Assembly (NCBI GenBank): GCA_002471865.1
Contig: DKQU01000058.1
Coordinates: forward strand, 1 to 31,555
Source of the DNA: Fidelibacterota bacterium UBA7300
GTDB taxonomy: Bacteria > Fidelibacterota > Marinisomatia > Marinisomatales > UBA2128
Reading direction: 5' to 3'
Length of the DNA: 31,555 nucleotides
Position 1 is the first letter of the stretch. Each line of letters starts with the position of its first letter. Positions 16,719-24,105 of the stretch are shown piece by piece. The notes beneath the pieces were generated by a model. The model saw only the letters and a program-made list of their open reading frames with translations, ran no database searches and was not told the origin of the DNA. Position numbers and translations under genes: made by a program.

Positions 16719-16793
16719 TTATCTACTTAATAAAAAGATATAGCCGTGAACTGTAGGTTGTGTAACCGCTTCCCTCTTTGTTATCAGCAAATT

Positions 16794-16822
16794 AATTTAC
16801 TATCATTTCCGGGCTTTGACAA
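16794..16822 (-). promoter_or_regulatory. Candidate promoter for the korAB-fumarase operon
   Basis: On the minus strand TTGTCA (complement of 16817-16822) and TAAATT (complement of 16794-16799) are 17 bases apart, about 75 bases before the korA start. The -35 fits well, the -10 only in part. The 286-base gap to the divergent gene at 17005 holds nothing else I can identify. Confidence 0.3.
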
Positions 16823-17004
16823 TTGAAACGAGAATTCAGCAGGAGACCTGTGAAGCAAGGGTGCGGAGGAGCAAAAGAGAAAGGGAGATGGGAAATAGAA
16901 CACCCTTCACCACTCACCAGTTATCCCACAGGGTACTGCACACAATCACTCACTACTCTACTATTCTTGCATATTGCCGTTGTTCGTCTTAAACTACGAC
17001 TAAG

Positions 17005-17823
17005 ATGTCCAGTTTAGACTCCCGAAATCAATTAGCTCTCTTTCCTGAATTGGATGATCATCCATCGCTGCCCTCGATTACTACTCTCCCTGAATTCGAT
17101 CGGGCCATGGACAACCTCATCAAGATGAGTGACCTGGGTGCCTTCATTTCCATAAACGTCCACGGCGTGAAGAAAACGTTCTCAATCCACACCCGTGAGC
17201 TGGAAATCCCTGACGATTTCCTTAAAGAAGAATTTATTGATGGCGCTTCTCCTACCTTCCACCTCTTTCCGCTAGAGATACGCAACCAGCTCAAAAAGCT
17301 AATGTATGAGATCACCGGCTTTTTCAATCAGAAAAACTCGTTTAAGTCACCTTTCGGCTATTTTCTCTACCGGCCGTACTTCCGCATCTGGACTAAATTT
17401 GTTGAAGGACGGAAGGAGCACGTGGAGGCATTTCTGGAAGACTCCCAGCGGGGATGGACTTACGGTCAGCATTTTCGCCATATGTTTGAGAAGGGATACA
17501 ATTACTTGCGGGAAGCAGCAGACGACACAGCACCTTGGGAGTTTCAGGACGCTGCCTTGCTGCAGGATATCCGGGAGACCCGCCGCCAGTTGAAAGAGAA
17601 TCCACAGACGCATCACACGCTAGATAAAACCACTCTCGACTACCCCATTAAGGCAGTCTGCTTGAAGACCCTCCGTATCCCCACAGAACTGGAAGGCTAC
17701 ATGCGGCAACTCAGTATCCACTTCGCGTTCAAGTCTATCCACTTGGACTACCTTAAGGATGTGGAAGTCCGAACCGTGGAGGATGTGAAGAGATTGAGTG
17801 AGAGGATAGGAGAGGAACTGTGA
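17005..17823 (+). CDS. Unrecognised 272-aa protein upstream of selD
   Basis: I do not recognise a family. The protein is soluble-looking, without signal peptide, membrane helix or cysteine motif (one Cys only). It is rich in aromatic and charged residues with mainly helical character; the centre (about 110-175) has repeated aromatic clusters such as FGYFLYRPYFRIWTKF and GWTYGQHFRHMFEKGYNYLREA. Codon use matches coding DNA and only weak shadows occur in other frames. The ATG at 17005 lacks a clear Shine-Dalgarno site. It lies 122 bases before selD on the same strand; a selenium link is only positional, because selD has its own possible promoter. Confidence 0.65.
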   Translation: MSSLDSRNQLALFPELDDHPSLPSITTLPEFDRAMDNLIKMSDLGAFISINVHGVKKTFSIHTRELEIPDDFLKEEFIDGASPTFHLFPLEIRNQLKKLMYEITGFFNQKNSFKSPFGYFLYRPYFRIWTKFVEGRKEHVEAFLEDSQRGWTYGQHFRHMFEKGYNYLREAADDTAPWEFQDAALLQDIRETRRQLKENPQTHHTLDKTTLDYPIKAVCLKTLRIPTELEGYMRQLSIHFAFKSIHLDYLKDVEVRTVEDVKRLSERIGEEL

Positions 17824-17873
17824 AATTGAAATACTATATAGCGCGCTTTATTTCGGCGTTATGATGCATTTTA

Positions 17874-17901
17874 ATGACAAAGTAAGTAGTTAGCATATAA
17901 G
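17874..17901 (+). promoter_or_regulatory. Candidate promoter upstream of selD
   Basis: ATGACA (17874-17879) and TATAAG (17896-17901) are 16 bases apart, giving a leader of about 38 bases before the ATG at 17946. The leader contains a pyrimidine-rich tract (17903-17934) and no Shine-Dalgarno site. Confidence 0.4.
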
Positions 17902-17945
17902 ATTTTCCCCTCCCGACTCTCCTCCCTCCGCCCTAAATTCGGCCT

Positions 17946-18995
17946 ATGGCAAGTGAAGAAGCCAAGCGACTGACGCAGTACAGCCACGGTTCCGGTTGAG
18001 CCTGTAAGTTAGGTCCTGAGGACCTGGCTCAGGTTCTGAGCCTGCTGCCTGCATCAGATGATGAGAACGTAATCGTCGATTTCCACGGAGTTGACGATGC
18101 AGCAGTGGTGCGTCTCGACGGTGAGAATGCCATTGTCCAGACAGTTGACTTTTTCACTCCAATTGTTGATGATCCCTACGCTTTCGGTCAGATCGCCGCC
18201 GCCAACTCCCTCTCCGATATTTACGCCATGGGAGCCGAACCGCTATTCGCTTTGAACATCGTCGCCTTCCCTTCCAAGGATCTTCCCATGGAGACATTGG
18301 CTGAAATACTCCGCGGGGGAAGCGACAAGGCTAAGGAAGCAGGAATCAGCATCGTCGGCGGACACAGCATTGATGACAAGGAACCTAAATATGGATTGGT
18401 GGTTACGGGCCGGGGAGTTGTTGGGAAACTAATCCAAAACTCCACTGCTCAAGCGGGTGATGCATTGATACTCACTAAACCGATAGGGACAGGAATCATC
18501 GCTAGCGCAATCAAGCGGGGCGTTGCGACTGATCAGTTAATCCATGAAGCTACCAAAATCATGAGCACCCTGAACCGGACTGCTGCGGATCTAATGCTTA
18601 ACCACGGCGCTCACTCCGCCACGGATGTCACCGGATACGGACTACTGGGACATCTGCTGGAAATGTGTCAGGCCAGCGGTGTTACCGCAGAGGTGAATTA
18701 TGACAGTCTGCAGTTCATCGAAGGGGTAGAAGAACTGGCTCAGAAAGATGTAATCCCCGGCGGTAGCAAACGCAATCTCGACTTTGTATCGCCTCATGTC
18801 ATATTCCCGGACGACCTTCCCCACCACCGGAAAATCATGACAGCTGATGCCCAAACGTCCGGAGGGCTTCTCATCTCAATACCAGAAGAGAATGTTCAAA
18901 ATTTCCTGGAAGAGTTCGAAGAAAACTCATCCAACCCCGCTTTCCGGATCGGCACAATTCGGAAAAAGAGTAAGTACCACATCATTATCTCCTGA
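17946..18995 (+). CDS. selD: Selenophosphate synthetase, itself a selenoprotein (in-frame TGA = Sec18)
   Basis: A 349-aa enzyme that makes selenophosphate from selenide and ATP, the selenium donor for selenocysteine and 2-selenouridine. From the ATG at 17946 the frame reads MASEEAKRLTQYSHGSG, then TGA (17997-17999), then ACKLGPEDLAQVL, and continues without interruption to 18995. The TGA is at the active-site position that is Cys17 or Sec in other SelD proteins (consensus GxGC/U-G-C-K); Ala19 replaces the usual Gly and Cys20-Lys21 are conserved. Later blocks include VDDAAVV, GGHSIDDKEPKYGLVVTG and ATDVTGYGLLGHLLEM. The full length matches the family (~347 aa); starting after the TGA at 18105 would lose the ATP/selenium loop. 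A SECIS-like hairpin begins at the TGA. No clear Shine-Dalgarno. Confidence 0.93.
17997..18031 (+). promoter_or_regulatory. Bacterial SECIS-like element in selD mRNA
   Basis: TGAGCC (17997-18002, starting with the Sec codon) pairs perfectly with GGCTCA (18026-18031). Inside, after an eight-base 5' bulge TGTAAGTT (18003-18010), AGGTCC (18011-18016) pairs with GGACCT (18020-18025) around a tiny TGA loop. A two-part stem directly after the codon, with a 5' bulge containing U, is the layout read by SelB. The apical loop differs from the E. coli fdhF type. Confidence 0.75.
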
Positions 18996-19058
18996 ATTTT
19001 GTCAGGAAGACGACTAACTTTTTAAAAGCATTAAATTATATTGACCACTAATAAGACT

Positions 19059-19075
19059 AGAAATATCGTATTTCT
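19059..19075. repeat. Perfect 7-bp dyad just upstream of a -35 box
   Basis: AGAAATA (19059-19065) and TATTTCT (19069-19075) are exact inverted copies around TCG. The dyad ends one base before TTGACA of the next promoter, the place for an activator or a repressor. It may bind a regulator of the small Cys-pair protein and SUF genes; the regulator is unknown. Confidence 0.4.
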
Positions 19076-19076
19076 A

Positions 19077-19106
19077 TTGACATTAACAGAAAAGGTTACG
19101 TAATAT
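19077..19106 (+). promoter_or_regulatory. Promoter ahead of the small Cys-pair protein and SUF locus
   Basis: A perfect -35 TTGACA (19077-19082) and TAATAT (19101-19106) are separated by 18 bases. The predicted transcript starts near 19113, about 47 bases before the ATG at 19160. Confidence 0.55.
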
Positions 19107-19159
19107 TAATACGATGAAATCAATCGGATTAATATTTGTTTTTAGAAAAGAGGACAATC

Positions 19160-19387
19160 ATGGGTGAAATCACAACTGCCCGCCGACCGAAGAAGTGCCC
19201 TGAATGTCATATAGTTTGGGAAGATTGGCAGAGCAGTACCATTCACCGCTGGGGAGACAAAACCGGTGCCTGGGTTTGGAGAGAACTGCAGGACTTCCCT
19301 GCTATTGGTTGTAATACTGAAATTTGTCCGGATTGTCAGGATAATTCCCACCAGATTATAAAAGTGGCCAGTGGTGTCTCAGACTGA
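19160..19387 (+). CDS. Small zinc-ribbon-like protein (CPEC...CPDC) ahead of suf genes
   Basis: A 75-aa protein with two CPxC knuckles, KKCPECHIVW near the N-terminus and EICPDCQDN near the C-terminus, plus a fifth Cys (IGCNTE) and a Trp-rich centre (WEDWQSSTIHRWGDKTGAWVW). The pair could bind zinc or an Fe-S cluster or iron, as in rubredoxin-like folds. AGAGGA upstream of the ATG fixes the start; a TTG at 19136 is not needed. It lies between a good promoter and sufB, 127 bases apart, in the same direction. I know no named family for it; a role in SUF is inferred from position. Confidence 0.65.
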   Translation: MGEITTARRPKKCPECHIVWEDWQSSTIHRWGDKTGAWVWRELQDFPAIGCNTEICPDCQDNSHQIIKVASGVSD

Positions 19388-19514
19388 GTTAAGAAGGAGA
19401 AACCGGATTTTATTTGCTTCTGTTCCTATTGAGGTAAAAAGTCATTTAAATGTTATTCACTTTTACATTTTGTCGTAACTACCTGCCAATAAAAGAAAAA
19501 TTCCAGACACTATT

Positions 19515-20963
19515 ATGACCCCAAAACTAGATACAGTCAAGTCACTAACCGAACAGGAATACAAGTACGGTTTCGTCACAGACATTGAGCAAGAAACTTT
19601 CCCGCCCGGTTTGAATGAGGATGTCGTCCGTGCTCTTTCTGCCAAGAAAAAGGAACCGGAATGGCTTACCGAATGGCGACTGAAAGCATATCGACACTGG
19701 CTGAAAATGGAAGAACCAACTTGGCCGAATGTTCATTACAATCCAGTGGACTATCAGGCCATCAGCTACTACTCCGCTCCCAAAAGCCAGGCCGACGGGC
19801 CTCAAAGCCTGGACGAAGTGGATGCCGAACTTCTGGAAACCTACAATAAGCTGGGCATTCCGCTTGAGGAGCAGAAACTGCTTGCCGGCGTGGCGGTGGA
19901 TGCTGTATTCGATTCAGTTTCTGTCGCTACGACATTCAAGAGCGAACTAAAGAAACACGGAGTCATCTTTTCCTCTTTTTCCGAAGCGGTCCAGAATCAT
20001 CCTGAACTGATACAGAAATATCTTGGGACTGTTGTTCCATCCACCGACAATTTCTTTGCAGCCTTGAATGCAGCCGTCTTCAGCGACGGTAGCTTTGTTT
20101 ACATCCCAAAAGGTGTCCGATGCCCCATGGAACTCTCCACTTACTTCCGTATTAACGCTTCCAATACCGGGCAGTTCGAGCGAACTCTCATCGTAGCTGA
20201 AGAAGGGAGCCACGTCAGCTACCTGGAGGGTTGCACGGCTCCTATGCGGGACGAAAATCAGCTCCACGCCGCCGTGGTGGAACTGGTGGCGCTTGATGAT
20301 GCTGAGATTAAGTATTCCACAGTACAAAATTGGTATCCCGGCGACAAAGATGGTAAAGGTGGTATTTACAATTTTGTAACAAAGCGGGGAGCCTGCCGCG
20401 GTAAAAATTCCAAAATTTCGTGGACTCAAGTAGAAACAGGATCAGCCATTACCTGGAAATATCCCAGCTGTATTCTGCAAGGAGATAATTCAATGGGACA
20501 GTTTTACTCTGTAGCTCTGACCAATAACTATCAGCAAGCCGACACTGGGACAAAGATGATCCACCTGGGAAAAAACACACGGAGCACAATCATTTCCAAG
20601 GGAGTAAGTGCCGGGTTTGGGCAAAACAGTTACCGCGGAATGGTGAAGATCATGAAAGGTGCGGAGAATGCCCGGAACTACTCGCAGTGCGACTCGCTGC
20701 TAATCGGAGATAAGTGCGGCGCCCATACATTTCCATACATTGATGTGCGAAATCCTTCAGCTCAAATGGAACACGAAGCGTCAACTTCCACCATTGATGA
20801 AGACCAAATCTTTTACTGTAACCAACGGGGCATCTCAACGGAGGACACTATCTCCATGATTGTGAACGGGTTCTGCAAGGAAGTATTCCGCGAACTCCCC
20901 ATGGAGTTTGCCGTGGAAGCCCAAAAACTTCTGGAAGTCAGCTTAGAAGGGAGCGTTGGTTAA
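19515..20963 (+). CDS. sufB: Fe-S cluster assembly scaffold protein SufB
   Basis: A 482-aa protein matching SufB over its full length: N-terminal KYGF block, YYSAPK, the LGIPLEEQK...GVAVDAVFDSVSV region, FIPKGVRCPMELSTYFRIN-type block (here YIPKGVRCPMEL), and the C-terminal beta-helix with FPYIDVRNPSAQMEHEASTSTIDEDQIFYCNQRGIS. Cys residues in the conserved core region (near EGCTAP and QCDSL) are present. With SufC and SufD it forms the SufBC2D scaffold that builds [4Fe-4S] clusters in the cytoplasm. The gene precedes sufC by 33 bases. No clear Shine-Dalgarno is seen. Confidence 0.96.
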   Translation: MTPKLDTVKSLTEQEYKYGFVTDIEQETFPPGLNEDVVRALSAKKKEPEWLTEWRLKAYRHWLKMEEPTWPNVHYNPVDYQAISYYSAPKSQADGPQSLDEVDAELLETYNKLGIPLEEQKLLAGVAVDAVFDSVSVATTFKSELKKHGVIFSSFSEAVQNHPELIQKYLGTVVPSTDNFFAALNAAVFSDGSFVYIPKGVRCPMELSTYFRINASNTGQFERTLIVAEEGSHVSYLEGCTAPMRDENQLHAAVVELVALDDAEIKYSTVQNWYPGDKDGKGGIYNFVTKRGACRGKNSKISWTQVETGSAITWKYPSCILQGDNSMGQFYSVALTNNYQQADTGTKMIHLGKNTRSTIISKGVSAGFGQNSYRGMVKIMKGAENARNYSQCDSLLIGDKCGAHTFPYIDVRNPSAQMEHEASTSTIDEDQIFYCNQRGISTEDTISMIVNGFCKEVFRELPMEFAVEAQKLLEVSLEGSVG

Positions 20964-20996
20964 AAACTTACCACCAACCTTATAAATGGAGTCTTC

Positions 20997-21752
20997 ATGC
21001 TACAAATAACAAATCTACACGTAAACGTTGAGGGGGAGGAAATCCTAAAGGGTCTCAACCTCTCGGTTTCCCCAGGAGAACTACACGCCATCATGGGACG
21101 AAACGGTTCGGGAAAAAGTACTCTTGCCAATGTCATCGCTGGACATGATAAATACAAAATCCAGAGTGGCGAAATTCTTTATGATGGGAAAGACCTATCG
21201 GAAATGAGTCCTGAAGATCGTTCGCTTTCGGGTATTTTCATGTCTTTCCAGTACCCGGTTGCTATACCTGGTGTGAACAATACCTATTTCCTGAAAGCTG
21301 CTTTGAATGCTCAAAGAAAACATCGGGGCGAGGAAGAGATGGATGCCATGGATTTTCTTACTTTCATCAAGGAACAGATGAAGAAAGTGGAAATGGGCGA
21401 GAGCTATCTTCGGCGGGCTGTAAACGAAGGTTTTTCCGGCGGCGAAAAAAAGCGTAACGAAATTCTCCAGCTTCTGGCACTTGAGCCGCGGCTTGCTGTA
21501 CTGGATGAGACCGACTCCGGCCTCGATATTGATGCTCTGAAAATCGTCGCTCACGGAGTAAATAACTTTCGTAGAGATGATCGTGCTATTGTAGTTATTA
21601 CCCACTATCAGCGGATTCTACAGCACATGGAACCGGATGTAATTCACGTCTTGCTGGACGGCCGTATAGCCAAGACCGGCGGGAAGGAACTTGCCATGGA
21701 GCTTGAGGAGAAAGGGTATTCGTGGCTTGAGGAGGAAGCTGCCGCAGACTGA
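20997..21752 (+). CDS. sufC: Fe-S assembly ATPase SufC
   Basis: A 251-aa ABC-type ATPase. Walker A is GRNGSGKST (residues 34-42), the Q-loop is SFQYP, the signature is FSGGEKKRNEI and Walker B is LAVLDETDSGLD, all in the form specific to SufC; the H-loop is VITHYQR. It energises the SufBC2D complex, binding both SufB and SufD. It is separated by four bases from the next start (sufD at 21757), so the genes are tightly linked. All motifs are intact. Confidence 0.97.
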   Translation: MLQITNLHVNVEGEEILKGLNLSVSPGELHAIMGRNGSGKSTLANVIAGHDKYKIQSGEILYDGKDLSEMSPEDRSLSGIFMSFQYPVAIPGVNNTYFLKAALNAQRKHRGEEEMDAMDFLTFIKEQMKKVEMGESYLRRAVNEGFSGGEKKRNEILQLLALEPRLAVLDETDSGLDIDALKIVAHGVNNFRRDDRAIVVITHYQRILQHMEPDVIHVLLDGRIAKTGGKELAMELEEKGYSWLEEEAAAD

Positions 21753-21756
21753 AGCA

Positions 21757-23082
21757 ATGAGCGATACAATTAATAGATACAAACAACAGTTTAAGGCGAT
21801 GATGAAATCTCGAGATGGGGACATTTCATCAACTGTCGAACTGCGGCAGGGTGCCATGGATTGCTTCAGCGAGTTGGGCTTCCCTACTACCAGAATGGAA
21901 GCGTGGCGGGAGACGGATATTTCACAACTTACCAAGCGGGATTATTCTTTTGCTACTACCAAACCTCTTGATCTATCCCATAAAGATATTGCACAATTTC
22001 TCATTGATCCTGCTCACGTTTCTACTGTTGTCATCGTGGATGGCAACTATTCTGAGGAACTGTCTTCCATTCATGAAACTGCTTCCAAAGCAGGTGCCAT
22101 CAAGCTTTTTTCCGAAATCGCAAATAACGAAGTACTGAAATCTACAGTTGGGAGCCTCGCTCCTTTCCAGAAAGATGCCTTCGTCGCTCTCAACATAGCA
22201 TTCATGAGCGACGGTATTTTTATCCGAGTGCCAAAAAACGAGATCATCCCAAAACCGATTCACATTCTATATCTTACCACTTCACATGAAAAAGAAGTGA
22301 TGTTCCACCACCGAAATTTTGTTGTGCTAGAAGAAGGCAGTGAAGCAACTATTATTGAACATTACGCGAGCTTAGACGGAAGTCCATCTCTTACCAATGT
22401 AGTGACTGAAATGATTGTCGGTAAAAACGCTGGACTTAGGCATGTCAAAATTCAGGAGGAATCTGATAGAGTAGATCACATAGCAACAACACAAGCAGAT
22501 ATCCAGTCTAACGGTAATTACACAACTTCAACATTTTTGGTAGGGTCACGGCTTGGGAGGAACGATCTGCGAGTCAGACTAGCGGGCAAAGGAGCTGAGT
22601 GCAGCATGTCTGGTTTGGTGCTGGCATCCGAGGAACAACATCTTGACAACCATACACTAATTGATCATGAAGCACCATATTGCACCAGTCGAGAACTTTT
22701 TAAAGGGATTCATACTGATTCTTCCAGAAGTGTTTTCAATGGATGCATCGTTGTCAGGAAAGATGCCCAGCAAACCAACTCTGAACAAACTAACAAGAAC
22801 CTGTTACTATCAGACAATGCCGTGGTAAACTCTAATCCACAACTGGAAATTTACGCTGATGATGTTAGCTGTTCACACGGTTCAACTACAGGCCAGCTCG
22901 ATGAAGACGCAATCTTTTATCTGCGCTCCCGAGGTTTAGATGTCTTGACAGCACAAGGATTGCTGATTAACGGTTTTGCCAACGAGATTATTGACAGCGT
23001 CCAAATCGGAGCCGTTAACATTTACCTTTACCGACTCCTCTCCAATTGGCTTGCACAAATGAGGATAAACATAAATGGATGA
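21757..23082 (+). CDS. sufD: Fe-S assembly protein SufD
   Basis: A 441-aa SufB paralogue. The N-terminal helix region (MEAWRETDISQL) precedes a right-handed beta-helix and the C-terminal SufBD block LEIYADDVSCSHGSTTGQLDEDAIFYLRSRG, including the conserved Cys and His of SCSHG. It forms the SufB-SufD heterodimer of the scaffold complex and helps iron entry. The start at 21757 is preferred over a frame-compatible ATG at 21691, which would overlap the end of sufC by 62 bases. The 3' end overlaps sufU by eight bases. Confidence 0.95.
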   Translation: MSDTINRYKQQFKAMMKSRDGDISSTVELRQGAMDCFSELGFPTTRMEAWRETDISQLTKRDYSFATTKPLDLSHKDIAQFLIDPAHVSTVVIVDGNYSEELSSIHETASKAGAIKLFSEIANNEVLKSTVGSLAPFQKDAFVALNIAFMSDGIFIRVPKNEIIPKPIHILYLTTSHEKEVMFHHRNFVVLEEGSEATIIEHYASLDGSPSLTNVVTEMIVGKNAGLRHVKIQEESDRVDHIATTQADIQSNGNYTTSTFLVGSRLGRNDLRVRLAGKGAECSMSGLVLASEEQHLDNHTLIDHEAPYCTSRELFKGIHTDSSRSVFNGCIVVRKDAQQTNSEQTNKNLLLSDNAVVNSNPQLEIYADDVSCSHGSTTGQLDEDAIFYLRSRGLDVLTAQGLLINGFANEIIDSVQIGAVNIYLYRLLSNWLAQMRINING

Positions 23083-23518
23083 TTTGCGTGAACTGTATCA
23101 AGAATTAATCCTGGACCACAACCAGAATCCACATAACTATGGAGAGATGGATGACCCAACCGCAACAGCTGACGGCTTTAACCCTCTATGCGGTGATCGT
23201 CTAACTCTCTACTTACGTATGTCCGATGAAGTTGTGGAGGATATAAAATTCGTAGGATCAGGTTGTGCTATTTCCAAGGCATCTGCTTCCATAATGACGA
23301 CTCTCCTCAAAGGTAAAACACGAAAAGAAGCAATAACTCTATTCGAAATGTTTCATAAAATGGTTACTACCGGAGAGCTTCCGGAAGGTGACTTGGGAAA
23401 ACTGGCTGTCTTGTCCGGAGTCTATAAATATCCTGCTCGAGTGAAGTGCGCCGTACTGGCTTGGCACACCTCCAAGAACGCTCTCGAAGGAAAAGAGAGT
23501 GTGGCAAAAACAGAGTGA
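23075..23518 (+). CDS. sufU: SufU, IscU-like sulfur-transfer / scaffold protein
   Basis: A 147-aa protein with the three Cys and one Asp of zinc-binding SufU: Cys39 and Asp41 in NPLCGDR, Cys64 in GSGCAISKAS, and Cys125 in RVKCAVLAWHT. The ~18-20 residue insert before the last Cys (KMVTTGELPEGDLGKL region) distinguishes SufU from IscU. In Gram-positive systems SufU accepts persulfide from SufS through the zinc site. Here it lies between sufD and sufT, with sufS two genes on. Its presence rather than SufE marks a SufU-type SUF system in a probably Gram-negative host. Confidence 0.94.
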   Translation: MDDLRELYQELILDHNQNPHNYGEMDDPTATADGFNPLCGDRLTLYLRMSDEVVEDIKFVGSGCAISKASASIMTTLLKGKTRKEAITLFEMFHKMVTTGELPEGDLGKLAVLSGVYKYPARVKCAVLAWHTSKNALEGKESVAKTE

Positions 23519-23521
23519 CAC

Positions 23522-24103
23522 GTGGAAAATAAGGAACAAGTAATATTCACCAGAGACTGTCGAGCAATCCTGATTCCGTACGGCGAATCGGTAACACTCA
23601 AGAAAGGTGACGAAGCGACCATCACTCAGGATCTGGGCGGAAGCTACACCCTCTTTATTCGCGGGAGTCTGGTACGCCTCGATGGAAAAGATGCCGATGC
23701 TATCGGAAAGGAACCGACTGTTGAGACTGACAATGATGACGATATTGCCTCTATCGCTACCGAGCTAGATGGCGAAACAGATCATGCTGAAGTGACGGAA
23801 GAAAACGTTTGGGACACACTCAAAACTTGCTACGATCCGGAGATCCCCATAAACTTGGTGGACTTGGGTCTGATTTACTCCTGCGAACTGAAGAAGCAGG
23901 AGAATGGCGGAACAAATGTTGAGATCAAGATGACCCTTACGGCTCCGGGCTGCGGGCTTGCGGATTTCATCACAGGTGATGCTCGGGAAAAAGTGAGGAA
24001 AATCCCTGGTGTTACTGACGTTACTGTAGAACTGGTTTGGGATCCGCCGTGGGATCGGAGCATGATCTCTGAAGCAGCTCAACTGCAGTTGGGAATGATG
24101 TAA
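23522..24103 (+). CDS. sufT: SufT-like Fe-S maturation protein (DUF59 / MIP18 family)
   Basis: A 193-aa protein in two parts. Residues ~8-60 form a small beta-rich domain (LIPYGESVTLKKGDEATITQDLGGSYTLFIRG) as seen at the N-terminus of SufT, then an acidic linker (~65-95), then a DUF59 domain with KTCYDPEIPINLVDLGLIYSCEL, LTAPGCG and VWDPPWDRSMIS. SufT helps mature Fe-S proteins, especially under high demand. The start is GTG, four bases after the sufU stop; no strong ribosome site is seen. A separate DUF59 paralogue lies downstream of the Rrf2 gene. Confidence 0.88.
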   Translation: MENKEQVIFTRDCRAILIPYGESVTLKKGDEATITQDLGGSYTLFIRGSLVRLDGKDADAIGKEPTVETDNDDDIASIATELDGETDHAEVTEENVWDTLKTCYDPEIPINLVDLGLIYSCELKKQENGGTNVEIKMTLTAPGCGLADFITGDAREKVRKIPGVTDVTVELVWDPPWDRSMISEAAQLQLGMM

Positions 24104-24105
24104 TT

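Noticed and set aside
16823..17017. Plus-strand reading frame of 64 codons between korA and the 272-aa gene
   Set aside because: Low-complexity composition, no family resemblance, overlaps the start of the better gene and lacks a good ribosome site.
17997..17999. TGA in selD read as a nonsense mutation (pseudogene)
   Set aside because: It falls exactly at the known Cys/Sec catalytic site, both sides stay in frame and family-like, and a SECIS-like double stem starts there.
18105..18995. SelD starting at the GTG at 18105
   Set aside because: This would delete the N-terminal selenium/ATP loop; the frame upstream to 17946 is clearly SelD.
19947..20429. 160-codon minus-strand reading frame
   Set aside because: Antisense shadow of sufB.
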